A stretch of DNA of 64,000 bases, taken from the NCBI GenBank assembly GCA_963789355.1, contig CAWBKK010000002.1, positions 714,027 to 778,026 of the forward strand, given 5' to 3'. Within the stretch, counting starts at the first letter, position 1, and every line of letters begins with the position of its first letter. The DNA comes from Gaiellasilicea sp963789355 (lineage in GTDB: Bacteria; Actinomycetota; Thermoleophilia; Gaiellales; Gaiellaceae). A program made the position numbers and the translations under genes. This document shows positions 7,530 through 15,867 of the stretch, in pieces. Below the pieces are notes generated by a model. It searched no databases. It saw nothing but the letters and a program-made list of their open reading frames with translations, and was not told the origin of the DNA.

Positions 7530-8660
7530 GTGCCCGGCACGGCGATCGTCCGCCATGTCGTCACCTTCGGCCGGGTGCTGCGCGAGGTCGGGATCGAGGT
7601 CGGCCCCGGCCGGGTTGCGGACGCCGTGCGCGCGCTCGGAGCGGTCGACGTGACCCGGCAAGAGGATGTCTACTTCGCGCTCAGACAGACGCTCGTCTCG
7701 CGGCCCGACGAGCTCGAGCTCTTCGACCGGGCGTTCGTCGCCTGGTTCCTGCGCGGCCCGGTCGCGCCGCTCGTCCGCGCGAAGGAGCGGCGAAAGCTCG
7801 CCAACCGGATCGAGGCGACGCTCGGCTCCGAGGCCGGCGACGACGACGCCGAGATCGTCGGCGAGCCGATCCAGCTCGGGGCTTCGGGGCACGAGCTCCT
7901 GCGGACGAAGGACTTCGCCGAGATGACGGCCGAGGAGTTCGACCGCGCCCGCCGCCTCCTGCTCGCGATTGCCCGCAGCCGCCCGCTGCGCACGTCGCGG
8001 CGGCTGACGCCGGACTCTCGCGGCGACAGGCTCGACCTGCGGAGGCTGATCCGGCGGTCGCTGCGCACCGGGGGAGACCCCGTCGACCAGTCGTGGAAGG
8101 CCCGGAAGGACGTGCCCCGCAAGCTCGTCGTCCTCTGCGACGTCTCCGGCTCGATGGACGCCTACGCGCGCGCGCTGCTCCTGTTCCTCCACGCGATGGT
8201 GGGCGCGGGACGCGGCGTCGAGGCGTTCGGCTTCGGGATCAGGCTGACGCGCTTGACCCGGGACTTCGCCACCCGCGATCCGGAGGCGGCGCTCGCCCGG
8301 GCGGCGGCGAACGACGTCGACTGGGGGAGCGGGACGCGGATCGGCGCGTCGCTGAAGGAGTTCAACGACGTCTACGGCCGGCGCGCGCTCTCGCGCGGGG
8401 CCGTTGTCGTGATCGTCTCCGACGGCTGGGAGCGGGACGACCCGGACGCGGTCGGGCGGGAGATGGCGAGGCTGGCCCGCGCCGCCTACGCGGTCGTCTG
8501 GGTGAACCCGCTCAAGGGGAACCCCGAGTACCAGCCGCTGGCAGGCGGGATGCGGGCGGCGCTGCCGTTCGTCGACCGCTTCCTCTCGGGGCACAACCTG
8601 CGCAGCCTCGAGGAGCTCGCCGCGGTCGTCAGCGGGATCGAGCGGCGTCACGCGGCGTGA
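7530..8660 (+). CDS. VWA-domain protein, CoxE-like
   Basis: 376 residues, three bases after the MoxR-like stop, GTG start. The N-terminal half is alpha-helical and charged. The C-terminal von Willebrand A domain carries the MIDAS motif DVSGSM (204-209) and later IVSDGWERDDPD. CoxE-type proteins act with CoxD-type ATPases on xanthine-oxidase-family enzymes. Here the pair is immediately divergent from such an operon, so a chaperone complex is the simplest reading. No membrane segment or signal peptide. Confidence 0.87.
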   Translation: MPGTAIVRHVVTFGRVLREVGIEVGPGRVADAVRALGAVDVTRQEDVYFALRQTLVSRPDELELFDRAFVAWFLRGPVAPLVRAKERRKLANRIEATLGSEAGDDDAEIVGEPIQLGASGHELLRTKDFAEMTAEEFDRARRLLLAIARSRPLRTSRRLTPDSRGDRLDLRRLIRRSLRTGGDPVDQSWKARKDVPRKLVVLCDVSGSMDAYARALLLFLHAMVGAGRGVEAFGFGIRLTRLTRDFATRDPEAALARAAANDVDWGSGTRIGASLKEFNDVYGRRALSRGAVVVIVSDGWERDDPDAVGREMARLARAAYAVVWVNPLKGNPEYQPLAGGMRAALPFVDRFLSGHNLRSLEELAAVVSGIERRHAA

Positions 8661-8697
8661 CGGCATCTGAGCCGTTTCTGACGAGCGCCTTCGCCGG

Positions 8698-9984
8698 GTG
8701 ACGAGCCCCGCGGCCAGGCCTGCTCCGGCGATCGACGGCGGCCCGCCCGTCTCGCCGAACGAGGTTCCCGGCGAGCGGCAGGTCGGACGGAACACGCTCG
8801 AGACCCTGCTCTTCCGCGGGCTCTCGACCCCGATCGCGCTCCTTCTCGTCGTGATCCAGAGCCGCTTCCTGGCGCCGGAGGGTCGAGGGACGTTTGTGCT
8901 CGTGGTGCTGTCGGTGACGATTCTGTCGCGCCTGTTGGGTCAGCTCGGGCTTGCGGTCACCGCCCGGACGCGGACACGCGACCTCCCGCTCCGGCAGCTC
9001 GTCCACCGGGCGTTCGCGCTGGCCGTCCTTCTCGGTGGCGTCGGCGCCATCCTGGTCGTTGCGACGGCGGCACTGACCGGGATTCCCAACGACCTCGCCG
9101 CGATCGCTGCGGTAGCGCTCGTCCCGAACGTGCTCTGGCAGACCGTGTCGGGTGTGCTACTCGGGCTCGCGCGCGTGCGCGTCTGGAACCTGATCCAGGC
9201 GCTCTCGCCGATCCTGACGCTCGTCGGGTTGCTCCTGCTTGTCGTAGCGCTCGACGGCGGCGTCCGCGCAGCAATCGTCGCCTGGGCTGCCGCGCATGTG
9301 CTTACGGCTGCGGTCGCGCTCGCGGGCAGCCGAGATCTCTGGACTCCGGTCGGCCGGCCGCCGCTCCTCGACGAGCACGGGCGGACGATGCTGCGGCTCG
9401 CGCTCGCGATGGGCGGCGTCCAGGTCGTCAACCTGATCGGCTACCGCGCCGAGCTCTTCGTGCTCGAGCTGTACGACGGCGTGTCGGCGGTTGGGATCTA
9501 CTCGATCGCGATGCAGGCGGCGGAGGCGATGTGGCTGATTCCGGCGGCGATCGCGACCGCGATCACCGGGCCCGCCGTGCACGACGACGAGGCGGACGCG
9601 GGGAAGCTCGTCGCGCGCTCGGCGCTGAAGAGCCTGGTCTACACCGGCGCCGTCGCCCTCGTGGTCGGCGTTGCGGCGCCGTGGGTGATCCCGCTCCTCT
9701 TCGGCAACGACTTCGACGGCGCCGTGCGCCCGTTGGCGCTGCTCCTGCCTGGCGTCGTGCTCTACGCGCCGGTGACCGTGCTCGTCGTCTATCTCTCCGT
9801 CCGCCACGGGCGTCCGCACCTCAGCCTGGCTGTCTCCGTCGTCTCGGCGGCCGTGACAACGGCGCTCGCGTTCGCGCTGATCCCGGCCTACGGCGTCGAA
9901 GGCGCCGCCGTCGCGAGTGCGGTCGGGTACGCGCTCGGCGCCGGGCTGGCGTGGCTGCTCTTCACCCACACCCGCAGGCACTAG
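8698..9984 (+). CDS. Polysaccharide/lipid-linked oligosaccharide flippase (Wzx/MurJ-like MOP superfamily)
   Basis: 428-residue polytopic membrane protein. After a Pro-rich cytoplasmic N-terminus of about 30 residues there are about twelve hydrophobic segments, for example LSTPIALLLVVIQSRFLAP, LVVLSVTILSRLLGQLGL and AVTTALAFALIPAYGVEGAAV. The paired Arg/Lys-bearing amphipathic helices are typical of Wzx-type exporters. No glycosyltransferase or other envelope gene is adjacent, so the substrate is unknown. GTG start; 37 bp separate it from the VWA gene. It converges with the next gene across 20 bp without an obvious terminator. Confidence 0.8.
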   Translation: MTSPAARPAPAIDGGPPVSPNEVPGERQVGRNTLETLLFRGLSTPIALLLVVIQSRFLAPEGRGTFVLVVLSVTILSRLLGQLGLAVTARTRTRDLPLRQLVHRAFALAVLLGGVGAILVVATAALTGIPNDLAAIAAVALVPNVLWQTVSGVLLGLARVRVWNLIQALSPILTLVGLLLLVVALDGGVRAAIVAWAAAHVLTAAVALAGSRDLWTPVGRPPLLDEHGRTMLRLALAMGGVQVVNLIGYRAELFVLELYDGVSAVGIYSIAMQAAEAMWLIPAAIATAITGPAVHDDEADAGKLVARSALKSLVYTGAVALVVGVAAPWVIPLLFGNDFDGAVRPLALLLPGVVLYAPVTVLVVYLSVRHGRPHLSLAVSVVSAAVTTALAFALIPAYGVEGAAVASAVGYALGAGLAWLLFTHTRRH

Positions 9985-10004
9985 TCCACGCTCCGTCGGC
10001 GCCC

Positions 10005-11177
10005 CTACCAGTCGCCGACGCTGCCGTCCGCGTAGAAGACGCGCTGCAGCAGCTCCGGTTCGAAGGGGTGCGCGGCGACGACGTCGAGGTCGATCTCGAT
10101 CCCGAGTCCGGGACGTTCGCTCGGGTAGGCGCGCATCCCGTCCGGGTCGATCCGGTGCGACTCTGTGGCGATCTCGGAGCGCCAGGGCACATCGGCGGTG
10201 ACCGCCTCGCAGATCAGGTAGGACGGGGTCGCGAGCCCGAGCTCGATCGAGGCGGCGGTCGAGACCGGGCCCTGGGGGTTGTGCGGCGCGAGGGCGACGC
10301 GGTAGGCCTCGGCGAGGGCCGCGACGCGCCGCACCTCGGTCAGCCCGCCGCAATGCGTGATGTCGGGCTGGAGCACGCTGCACGCGCCCTTCTCCAGCAA
10401 CTCGCGGTACCCGTGCACCGTGACGAGGCGCTCGCCCGTCGCGATCGGCGTCTTCACCGCGCGCTGGATCGCGGCGATGTCGTCGGCCCGCTCCGGCCAG
10501 CACGGCTCCTCGAGCCAGTAGAGGCCGAAGGGCTCGAGCGCGTGCGCGAAGAGGTGCCCCATCCGGGGGCTGGGCCGCGCGTGACAGTCGACCATGATGT
10601 CGACGTCGTCTCCGACCGCGTCCCGCATCGCGGCGACGCAGGCCTCCGCGTGGCGAATCGGCGCGAGCCCCTCGAGCGGCATCGTCGGCGGCACCGCCAT
10701 CGTCTTGAAGGCCGTGAAGCCGCGCTCGACCATCGCGCTCGCGAGCTCGGCGAAGCGCTGCGGCTCGCTGCTCTCGTAGAAGTCCTCCATCCTGCCCTCG
10801 CCGAGGTGGCCGTAGAGCCGGACGTAGTCGCGGACGCGCCCGCCCCAGAGCTGGTGGCAGGGAACGCCGAGCACCTTGCCGAGGATGTCCCAGAGAGCGA
10901 TGTCGATCCCGCTCATCGCCGTTCCGCGGACGATCCCGCTCGAGTGCCAGAAGTGCTGGCGGAACATCATCTGCCAGAGGTGCTCGATCCGGGTCGGATC
11001 CTCGCCGACGATCAGCTCGGCCAGATCCTCGACCGCGCCCACGATCGCGCGGGTGTGCCACTCGAGCGTGGCTTCGCCCCAGCCGTGGAGCCCCGGCTGG
11101 TCGGTGACGACGCGGACGAAGACCCAGTTGCGCATCCGCGCATGGCAGACGTGAGTCTCGACCGCTGTGATCTTCAT
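10005..11177 (-). CDS. Enolase-superfamily acid-sugar dehydratase, galactonate-dehydratase-like
   Basis: 390 residues: the mandelate-racemase/muconate-lactonizing N-terminal cap (1-125) and a TIM barrel. Metal ligands appear at Asp197 (MVDCHAR), Glu223 (WLEEP) and Glu249 (TGER). His199 (Asp-X-His) and His299 (PHNPQGP) match the acid and base His185/His285 of E. coli D-galactonate dehydratase, so syn-elimination of water from an aldonic acid is likely. The sugar is not predictable. The ATG overlaps the stop of the ceramidase-like gene (ATGA), making it the last gene of a minus-strand operon starting near 14459. Confidence 0.85.
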   Translation of the reverse strand: MKITAVETHVCHARMRNWVFVRVVTDQPGLHGWGEATLEWHTRAIVGAVEDLAELIVGEDPTRIEHLWQMMFRQHFWHSSGIVRGTAMSGIDIALWDILGKVLGVPCHQLWGGRVRDYVRLYGHLGEGRMEDFYESSEPQRFAELASAMVERGFTAFKTMAVPPTMPLEGLAPIRHAEACVAAMRDAVGDDVDIMVDCHARPSPRMGHLFAHALEPFGLYWLEEPCWPERADDIAAIQRAVKTPIATGERLVTVHGYRELLEKGACSVLQPDITHCGGLTEVRRVAALAEAYRVALAPHNPQGPVSTAASIELGLATPSYLICEAVTADVPWRSEIATESHRIDPDGMRAYPSERPGLGIEIDLDVVAAHPFEPELLQRVFYADGSVGDW

Positions 11178-12544
11178 GCGAGCCCGCGGACGAGCGCGAC
11201 GCTCTCGTCGACCACGCGCCCGACGTCGTCCCGATCGACGTTCGAGTTCGTGATCCCGTACGCCCAGCGGTACTCCTCCTGGTCGAGGAGCTCGTCGAGC
11301 GGGACGCTCTCGACGAGGTCGAGATCCTCGACGGCCGGGAGGTAGCCCGCGTAGTCGTTCGTGTAGCCGAGCACGAACGTCTGCGCGAACGGGCTGCCCT
11401 CGCGGATGCGGACGCCGCACTCGTTGAAGAGCTCGAACGGGTTCGCCGCGATTGCCGCCTCGCCGATCCGCAGCGCCTGCAGCTCGACGCGGACGGGCTC
11501 GTCCGCCCGGCGGGCCATGTCCGCGTACATCACGAGCGCCGAGCGCTGGTAGAGCTTCGGGAAGTCCTGCGCGGAGGTCGCCGTGTGGACGCTCTCCGGC
11601 CACGCCTCCGGGAAGTCCGGGGCGGGCTCCTGCGAGAGCTCCCCGATCCGGCGCTCGAGCTCCTCCACGTCCCACGGGATCCGGCGCCGCCGGAGCTCGA
11701 CCCAGGTCGAGGCGGCTCCCAGCTCGACGTCGCCGGTCGTCTCGATTCCGTCCAGCGCCTCGAGCACGGCTGCGCCGACGGCTCGCCCGAGTTCGTCCCG
11801 GCGCTCGAAGCTGTGCCGGCTCGCCTCGCGGTTGCCGAACCAGTAGTCCCAGGCGGCGATGTCGCCGGCGCAGCCCTGGAGGAAGATGCACTCGGCTCCG
11901 GGCCTTCCCGCCTCGACCGTCTCCCGGAGCGGGCCGGGGAAGTCCGTGTTCCAGAGCAGGCTCTCGCCGCCGATCAGGGTCGGGTGGCAGGCGAAGCTCG
12001 CGACGACGGCGATCGGCTCGCCGTCCTCGGCGTCGACTCGCAGCACCGGGACGCTGTCGTCCACCGGCCGCTCGCGCCGAACCCGGTTGACGCTGACTCC
12101 CGGCGCGCGGCCACCGCCCCAGCCGACGCGGGCGGGCCGGCGCGCACGCCAGGCGGCGTAGACCGCGCCGGCGAGCAGGTCGGGGAGGGAGTCCACGTAG
12201 GGGGCGAACGCCCCGGTGTCGGCGAGCCCGGCCGTCGTCGAGCCGCGCGAGATGCTCGGCGCGCTGTGGTTGTGGGCGGCGTTCACGAGCACTGACTCCG
12301 GCGCGATCCCCGTCAGCTTCTCGACGCGCTCGCGCACCGCCGCCGTCAGGTCGGCACCGGCGAAGACGAGGTCGATCGCGACGATCGCGACCTGCTTGGC
12401 GCCGTCGTCGAGGACGAGCGCCTGCCCGATCATCGGCTCGTGAATCCCTTCGGCGAGGCCGGTGCGGGCCGACCAGCAGCCGTGTGGCAGCCCGGCGGGA
12501 GGAGTGATGTCGACGCGGGCGACGCCCGCAGTCAGCTTGCTCAT
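11174..12544 (-). CDS. Ceramidase N-terminal-domain-like metallohydrolase, cytoplasmic
   Basis: 456 residues resembling the catalytic domain of neutral/alkaline ceramidases: ARVDITPPAGLP opening, His-X-His in VNAAHNHSAPS, a second metal His in SFACHPTLIGG, and the C-terminal LGYTNDYAGYLP. It is shorter than secreted ceramidases, lacks a signal peptide and the C-terminal Ig-like domain, and has Gly in FLQGCAGD where I recall the ceramidase nucleophile Ser (QSNAGD). It is therefore probably not a ceramidase; hydrolysis of another N-acyl or ester bond is an inference. A paralogue lies at 21945. It overlaps the galactonate-dehydratase-like gene by 4 bp and follows the nitrilase gene by 13 bp. Confidence 0.75.
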   Translation of the reverse strand: MSKLTAGVARVDITPPAGLPHGCWSARTGLAEGIHEPMIGQALVLDDGAKQVAIVAIDLVFAGADLTAAVRERVEKLTGIAPESVLVNAAHNHSAPSISRGSTTAGLADTGAFAPYVDSLPDLLAGAVYAAWRARRPARVGWGGGRAPGVSVNRVRRERPVDDSVPVLRVDAEDGEPIAVVASFACHPTLIGGESLLWNTDFPGPLRETVEAGRPGAECIFLQGCAGDIAAWDYWFGNREASRHSFERRDELGRAVGAAVLEALDGIETTGDVELGAASTWVELRRRRIPWDVEELERRIGELSQEPAPDFPEAWPESVHTATSAQDFPKLYQRSALVMYADMARRADEPVRVELQALRIGEAAIAANPFELFNECGVRIREGSPFAQTFVLGYTNDYAGYLPAVEDLDLVESVPLDELLDQEEYRWAYGITNSNVDRDDVGRVVDESVALVRGLA

Positions 12545-12557
12545 GAATGGTCCTTTC

Positions 12558-13454
12558 TCACTGTCGGACGACCAGTTCCTCGTACGCCTCCGGCCGCCGC
12601 TTCTTGAGCGCGAACCACGGGTTCTCCCGGGCCCGGTCGACGAGCGAGGGATCGAGCTCGGCCGCGATCCACGCGTCCGCGGTGCCCGGGTCGGACCGCG
12701 CCAGCATCGACCCGTCGGGCGCGAGGACGTAGGCGCCGCCGACGTGGGTGCTGTGGCCGTCGAACCCGACCATGTCCGAGAAGACGGCGAAGACGCCGTT
12801 GTCGCGGGCGAGGAAGTCGTGGAGCCGCGGCGGGCTCGGCCGGTCTTCGAGCAGCTCCTCTTGGGCGCGCAGCATGTCCTCCGCGCCCAGCTCGCGCTCG
12901 CGCCCGTCGAAGGTGAGGACACCGCCGCCGGCCGGCATCGTCCGGTTCGCATGCGGCAGCAGGATCACCTCGGCGCCCTTCAGGGCGAGGATCCGCCAGC
13001 TCTCGAAGAAGTCGCTGTCGTGGCAGATCGCGGTCCCGACGGTGCAGAAGCCGAGGTCGTACACGCCCCATTCGTAGGCCTGCCGGAAGCGAAAGAACTC
13101 GTCGAAGGACGCGTGCACCTTGCGCTGCAGCCCGATCAGCCCGTCGGGCCCCACGAGTGCGGACGTGTTGTAGTGCGTGCCGCGGTAGAGCTCGCAGAAC
13201 CCGTACGAGACGACGATCCCGCTCGCCTTCGCCTGCTCCTCGATCGTGTGAAAGATGCGCCCGTCGTGGGGTTCCGCGAACCGCGTCACCTCGGGGCTGC
13301 CGTTGTTGCCGGTGACCGAGGTCTCAGGGAAGACCACGAGGTCGCAGCCCGCTGCGGCGGTCTCCGCGATCAGGCGGAGGTGCGTCTCGAGGTTGTGCTC
13401 GACGTCCGTGTAGAGACTTTCGACTTGCGTGGCGGCGACGGTGCAGCGCTCCAT
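12558..13454 (-). CDS. Carbon-nitrogen hydrolase (nitrilase superfamily amidase)
   Basis: 298 residues with the complete catalytic triad: Glu44 (VFPETS), Lys112 (LQRKVH) and Cys144 (AICHDSDF). The length and the MERCTVAATQVESL opening are typical of amidase/carbamoylase branches, not true nitrilases. It should hydrolyse a linear amide or N-carbamoyl bond in the cytoplasm. The ATG overlaps the stop of the aspartoacylase-like gene by one base (TGATG), so the two are translated together. Within the operon it would release ammonia from an amide substrate, but which one is unknown. Confidence 0.85.
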   Translation of the reverse strand: MERCTVAATQVESLYTDVEHNLETHLRLIAETAAAGCDLVVFPETSVTGNNGSPEVTRFAEPHDGRIFHTIEEQAKASGIVVSYGFCELYRGTHYNTSALVGPDGLIGLQRKVHASFDEFFRFRQAYEWGVYDLGFCTVGTAICHDSDFFESWRILALKGAEVILLPHANRTMPAGGGVLTFDGRERELGAEDMLRAQEELLEDRPSPPRLHDFLARDNGVFAVFSDMVGFDGHSTHVGGAYVLAPDGSMLARSDPGTADAWIAAELDPSLVDRARENPWFALKKRRPEAYEELVVRQ

Positions 13455-14459
13455 CAGTCGAGCTCCGCCCGGTCGACCTCGCGGGCGACCACGACGATGT
13501 TGTCGCCCTGCTCGCAGGTGGCGACGGCGCGGACGACGCAGACGATCCCGTCGTTGCCTGCGTGGACGGTCTCGGCCTCGCGGTCGGGCCGCTCGATGAA
13601 GTGAATCCGCCCCACGGGCTCGCCGGTCTGCACGCGCTGGCCGAGGTGGACGAGCGTCTCGAAGAGACCGGACTCGGGCGCACGCAGGAAGTTCTCGAGC
13701 TCGGTCGCCCTCAGGAAGGTCGGGGGCGAGTCCCGTCGGACGACGTCGCCCTCGAGGACGCCGACGTGCCGGAGCACGTTCGCGAGCCCGCTCTCGGCGA
13801 GGCGGTGGATCTCGGCGGTGACGTGGCCGCCGCCGCCAAGCTCCGTGCTGATCACGTTCTTGCCCTGGCGCTCCGCTTCGCCGACGAGCAGGCCGGTGCC
13901 GCCGATGTCCCTGTAGACGCAGCACCAGTCGGTGTTCCAGGCGATCATCCCCTCGACCATCGCCCGCCGCTGCTCCGGGTCGTCGACCCAGTGCATCTCG
14001 GCCCAGGGCAGGTGCAGCCCGCCGACCCCGCCGCTGTGGATGTCGACGACGACCTCCGAGGGCGGGAAGAGCTCCGTCGAGAGGAAGTGCGCGAGCTGCT
14101 CGTCCTCGGTGCCCGCCGGGTCGCCCGGGAAGGAGCGGTTGAAGTTGATCCCGGACGGCCAGGTTCGCGTATAGGCGCGCGAAGCCTCGGGCGAGGCGCA
14201 GGGGATCACGAGCACGCGGCCCGTGACCTGCTCCGGCCTGGAGGTCCCGGGCGAGCTTGAGCGCGGCGACCTGGCCCTCGGGCTCGTCGCCGTGGACCCC
14301 GCCGATCACGAGCACGGTCGGCCCGTCGCCGTTCGCGACCGAGACGATCGGGACGCACAGGCTCGACCACTGGTTCGACGAGCGGGGCACCTGGAGGGTG
14401 CCGAACTGCTTCCCCGCTGCGCTCAGGTCGATCGTGCAGGTAACTCGGGAGTGACTCAT
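13454..14459 (-). pseudogene. Succinylglutamate desuccinylase/aspartoacylase-family deacylase, frameshifted
   Basis: M14-like zinc deacylase related to AstE/AspA and to DoeB of ectoine breakdown. The N-terminal part (MSHSRVTCTIDLSAAGKQF to GGVHGDEPEGQVAALKLARDL, metal His and Glu) is in one frame. The rest (VTGRVLVIPCAS, NFNRSFPG, VVDIHSGG with the second metal His, STELGGGGHV) is in another. Comparison with the intact paralogue at 19693-20712 puts the shift at about 14240, in CTCCAGGCCGGAG, where one extra base breaks the frame. Either a sequencing error or a recent mutation: every motif on both sides is preserved. It is the first gene of the minus-strand operon and faces the operator at 14481-14512. 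Confidence 0.8.
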
Positions 14460-14480
14460 ACCGCGCACGCGACTCTAGAG

Positions 14481-14512
14481 GATTGTTGACAATTTGGCTA
14501 TGATCGACAATC
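14481..14512. promoter_or_regulatory. Operator/promoter site 1 of a shared regulon
   Basis: GATTGTTGACAAT (14481-14493), six spacer bases (TTGGCT), then ATGATCGACAATC (14500-14512). The outer hexamers GATTGT/ACAATC form an inverted repeat. TATGAT at 14499-14504 is a good -10 box for the plus-strand gene. Both 13-mers recur exactly at 17232-17263 with the same spacing, and a related pair occurs at 38361-38390 beside a GntR gene. The site lies between divergent operons and could control both. Confidence 0.7.
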
Positions 14513-14535
14513 TGGGATCGCCACTCGACTCGGTG

Positions 14536-15867
14536 ATGATCGACTTCACCCAGATGAAGTCCTTCAGCGAGGACCCGCTGATCCTGACCGAGGGGGACGG
14601 GATCCGCGTGCGCGACGTCGACGGCCGCTGGTACCTCGACGGGCTTTCCGGCACCTTCTGCCTGAGCCTCGGGCACGGCAACGCGCCGGTGATCGAAGCC
14701 GCCACGGCCCAGCTCGGGCGGCTCGCGCTCGCCGCGCCGACGATGGCGACGAGCGACCGGAGCCTCGAGCTGGCGCAGGAGCTGCTCGCGCTCCTGCCCG
14801 CTCCGTACACGACGCTCAAGTGGGGCAGCGGCGGCTCGGAGGCGGTCGAGGCGGCGATCAAGATGGCGCGCCAGTTCCACCGGCAGGCCGGGGATCCGGG
14901 CAAGTACAAGGTGCTCTCGCACTACCGCGCCTACCACGGCGTCACCGGCCACGCGCTGGCGGCGAGCGGCTGGCGGGCGAGCAAGAGCCCGTACGAGCCG
15001 CTGGCGGCGGGGTTCGTCCATCTGCACACGCCCGACTCCTACCGCCCGCCGTTCGACGTCGACCCGGCCGAGATCGGCGCGACGTACGTCCGCCTCGTCG
15101 AGCAGGTGATCGAGCTCGAAGGCCCCGAGACGATCGCGGCGCTGATCACCGAGCCGATCCTGATGTCGGCCGGCGTCGTGATCCCGCCGCGCGACTACCT
15201 GCCGGCGCTGCGCTCCCTGTGCGACAGGCATGGGATCGTGCTGATCTTCGACGAGATCATCACCGGCTTCGGCCGGATCGGCCGGCTCTTCGCGGCCGAG
15301 CTCTTCGAGACGTGGCCGGACATCTTCGTCTTCGGCAAGGGACTGACGGGCGGGTACGTCGCGCTCTCGGCGACCGTGCTCACGGGCCGGCTCGCCGAGG
15401 CGTTCTGGGGGGCCGCGGGCCAGGAGTTCGCCGCGGGCCACACCTACGCCGGGAACCCCGTCGCGTGTGCGGCGGGGCTGGCGGCGCTGCGCGAGCTCCG
15501 GGAGCGCGACCTGGTCGCGAACGCCGCCGCCCGCGGCGACCAGGGGCTCGATCGCCTCCGCCGGTTGCAGTCGCGCGTGCCGGGGATCGGCGACGTGCGC
15601 GGGCAAGGACTTCTCTTCGGGCTCGAGCTCGTCCGCGACACCGTCACGAAGGAGCCGTTTCCCGCGGCGGAGAACGTCGGGATCAAGGTGCGGGAGGCCG
15701 CGCGGAAGAAGGGGCTGCTCCTGCGGGCGAGCCACTGGATGGCGGTGCTCGCGCCGCCGCTGACGATCACCGCCGCGGAGCTCGACGAGCTGCTCGACAT
15801 CTTCGACGAGGCGGTCACGGAGGTTCTCAGCCCTCTGGCCGCGACGCCGCAGCCGGCTCGGATGTGA
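14536..15867 (+). CDS. Class III pyridoxal-phosphate aminotransferase
   Basis: 443 residues from ATG 14536 (MIDFTQMKSFSEDPLILTEG). The ATG at 14500 lies inside the repeated operator and would add 12 unconserved residues. Fold-type-I landmarks: WYLDGLSGTFCLSLGHG, the PLP-phosphate region GSGGSEAVEAAIKMAR, LIFDEIITGFGRIGRLF (Asp binding the ring nitrogen) and FGKGLTGGYV with the Schiff-base Lys, then HTYAGNPVACAA. It transfers an amino group between an omega-amine or amino acid and a 2-oxo acid; substrate unknown. The stop overlaps the next start (GTGA), so it is coupled to the decarboxylase-like gene. No clear ribosome site precedes the ATG. Confidence 0.9.
   Translation: MIDFTQMKSFSEDPLILTEGDGIRVRDVDGRWYLDGLSGTFCLSLGHGNAPVIEAATAQLGRLALAAPTMATSDRSLELAQELLALLPAPYTTLKWGSGGSEAVEAAIKMARQFHRQAGDPGKYKVLSHYRAYHGVTGHALAASGWRASKSPYEPLAAGFVHLHTPDSYRPPFDVDPAEIGATYVRLVEQVIELEGPETIAALITEPILMSAGVVIPPRDYLPALRSLCDRHGIVLIFDEIITGFGRIGRLFAAELFETWPDIFVFGKGLTGGYVALSATVLTGRLAEAFWGAAGQEFAAGHTYAGNPVACAAGLAALRELRERDLVANAAARGDQGLDRLRRLQSRVPGIGDVRGQGLLFGLELVRDTVTKEPFPAAENVGIKVREAARKKGLLLRASHWMAVLAPPLTITAAELDELLDIFDEAVTEVLSPLAATPQPARM

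Noticed and set aside
6522..8795. A 757-codon open frame on the minus strand opposite the MoxR and VWA genes, and similar long antisense frames (for example 2378-3781, 9157-11061, 30868-31950)
   Set aside because: They are Arg/Ala/Gly/Pro-rich mirror translations expected in 70% GC DNA and show no domain motifs, whereas the opposite strand encodes recognisable proteins.
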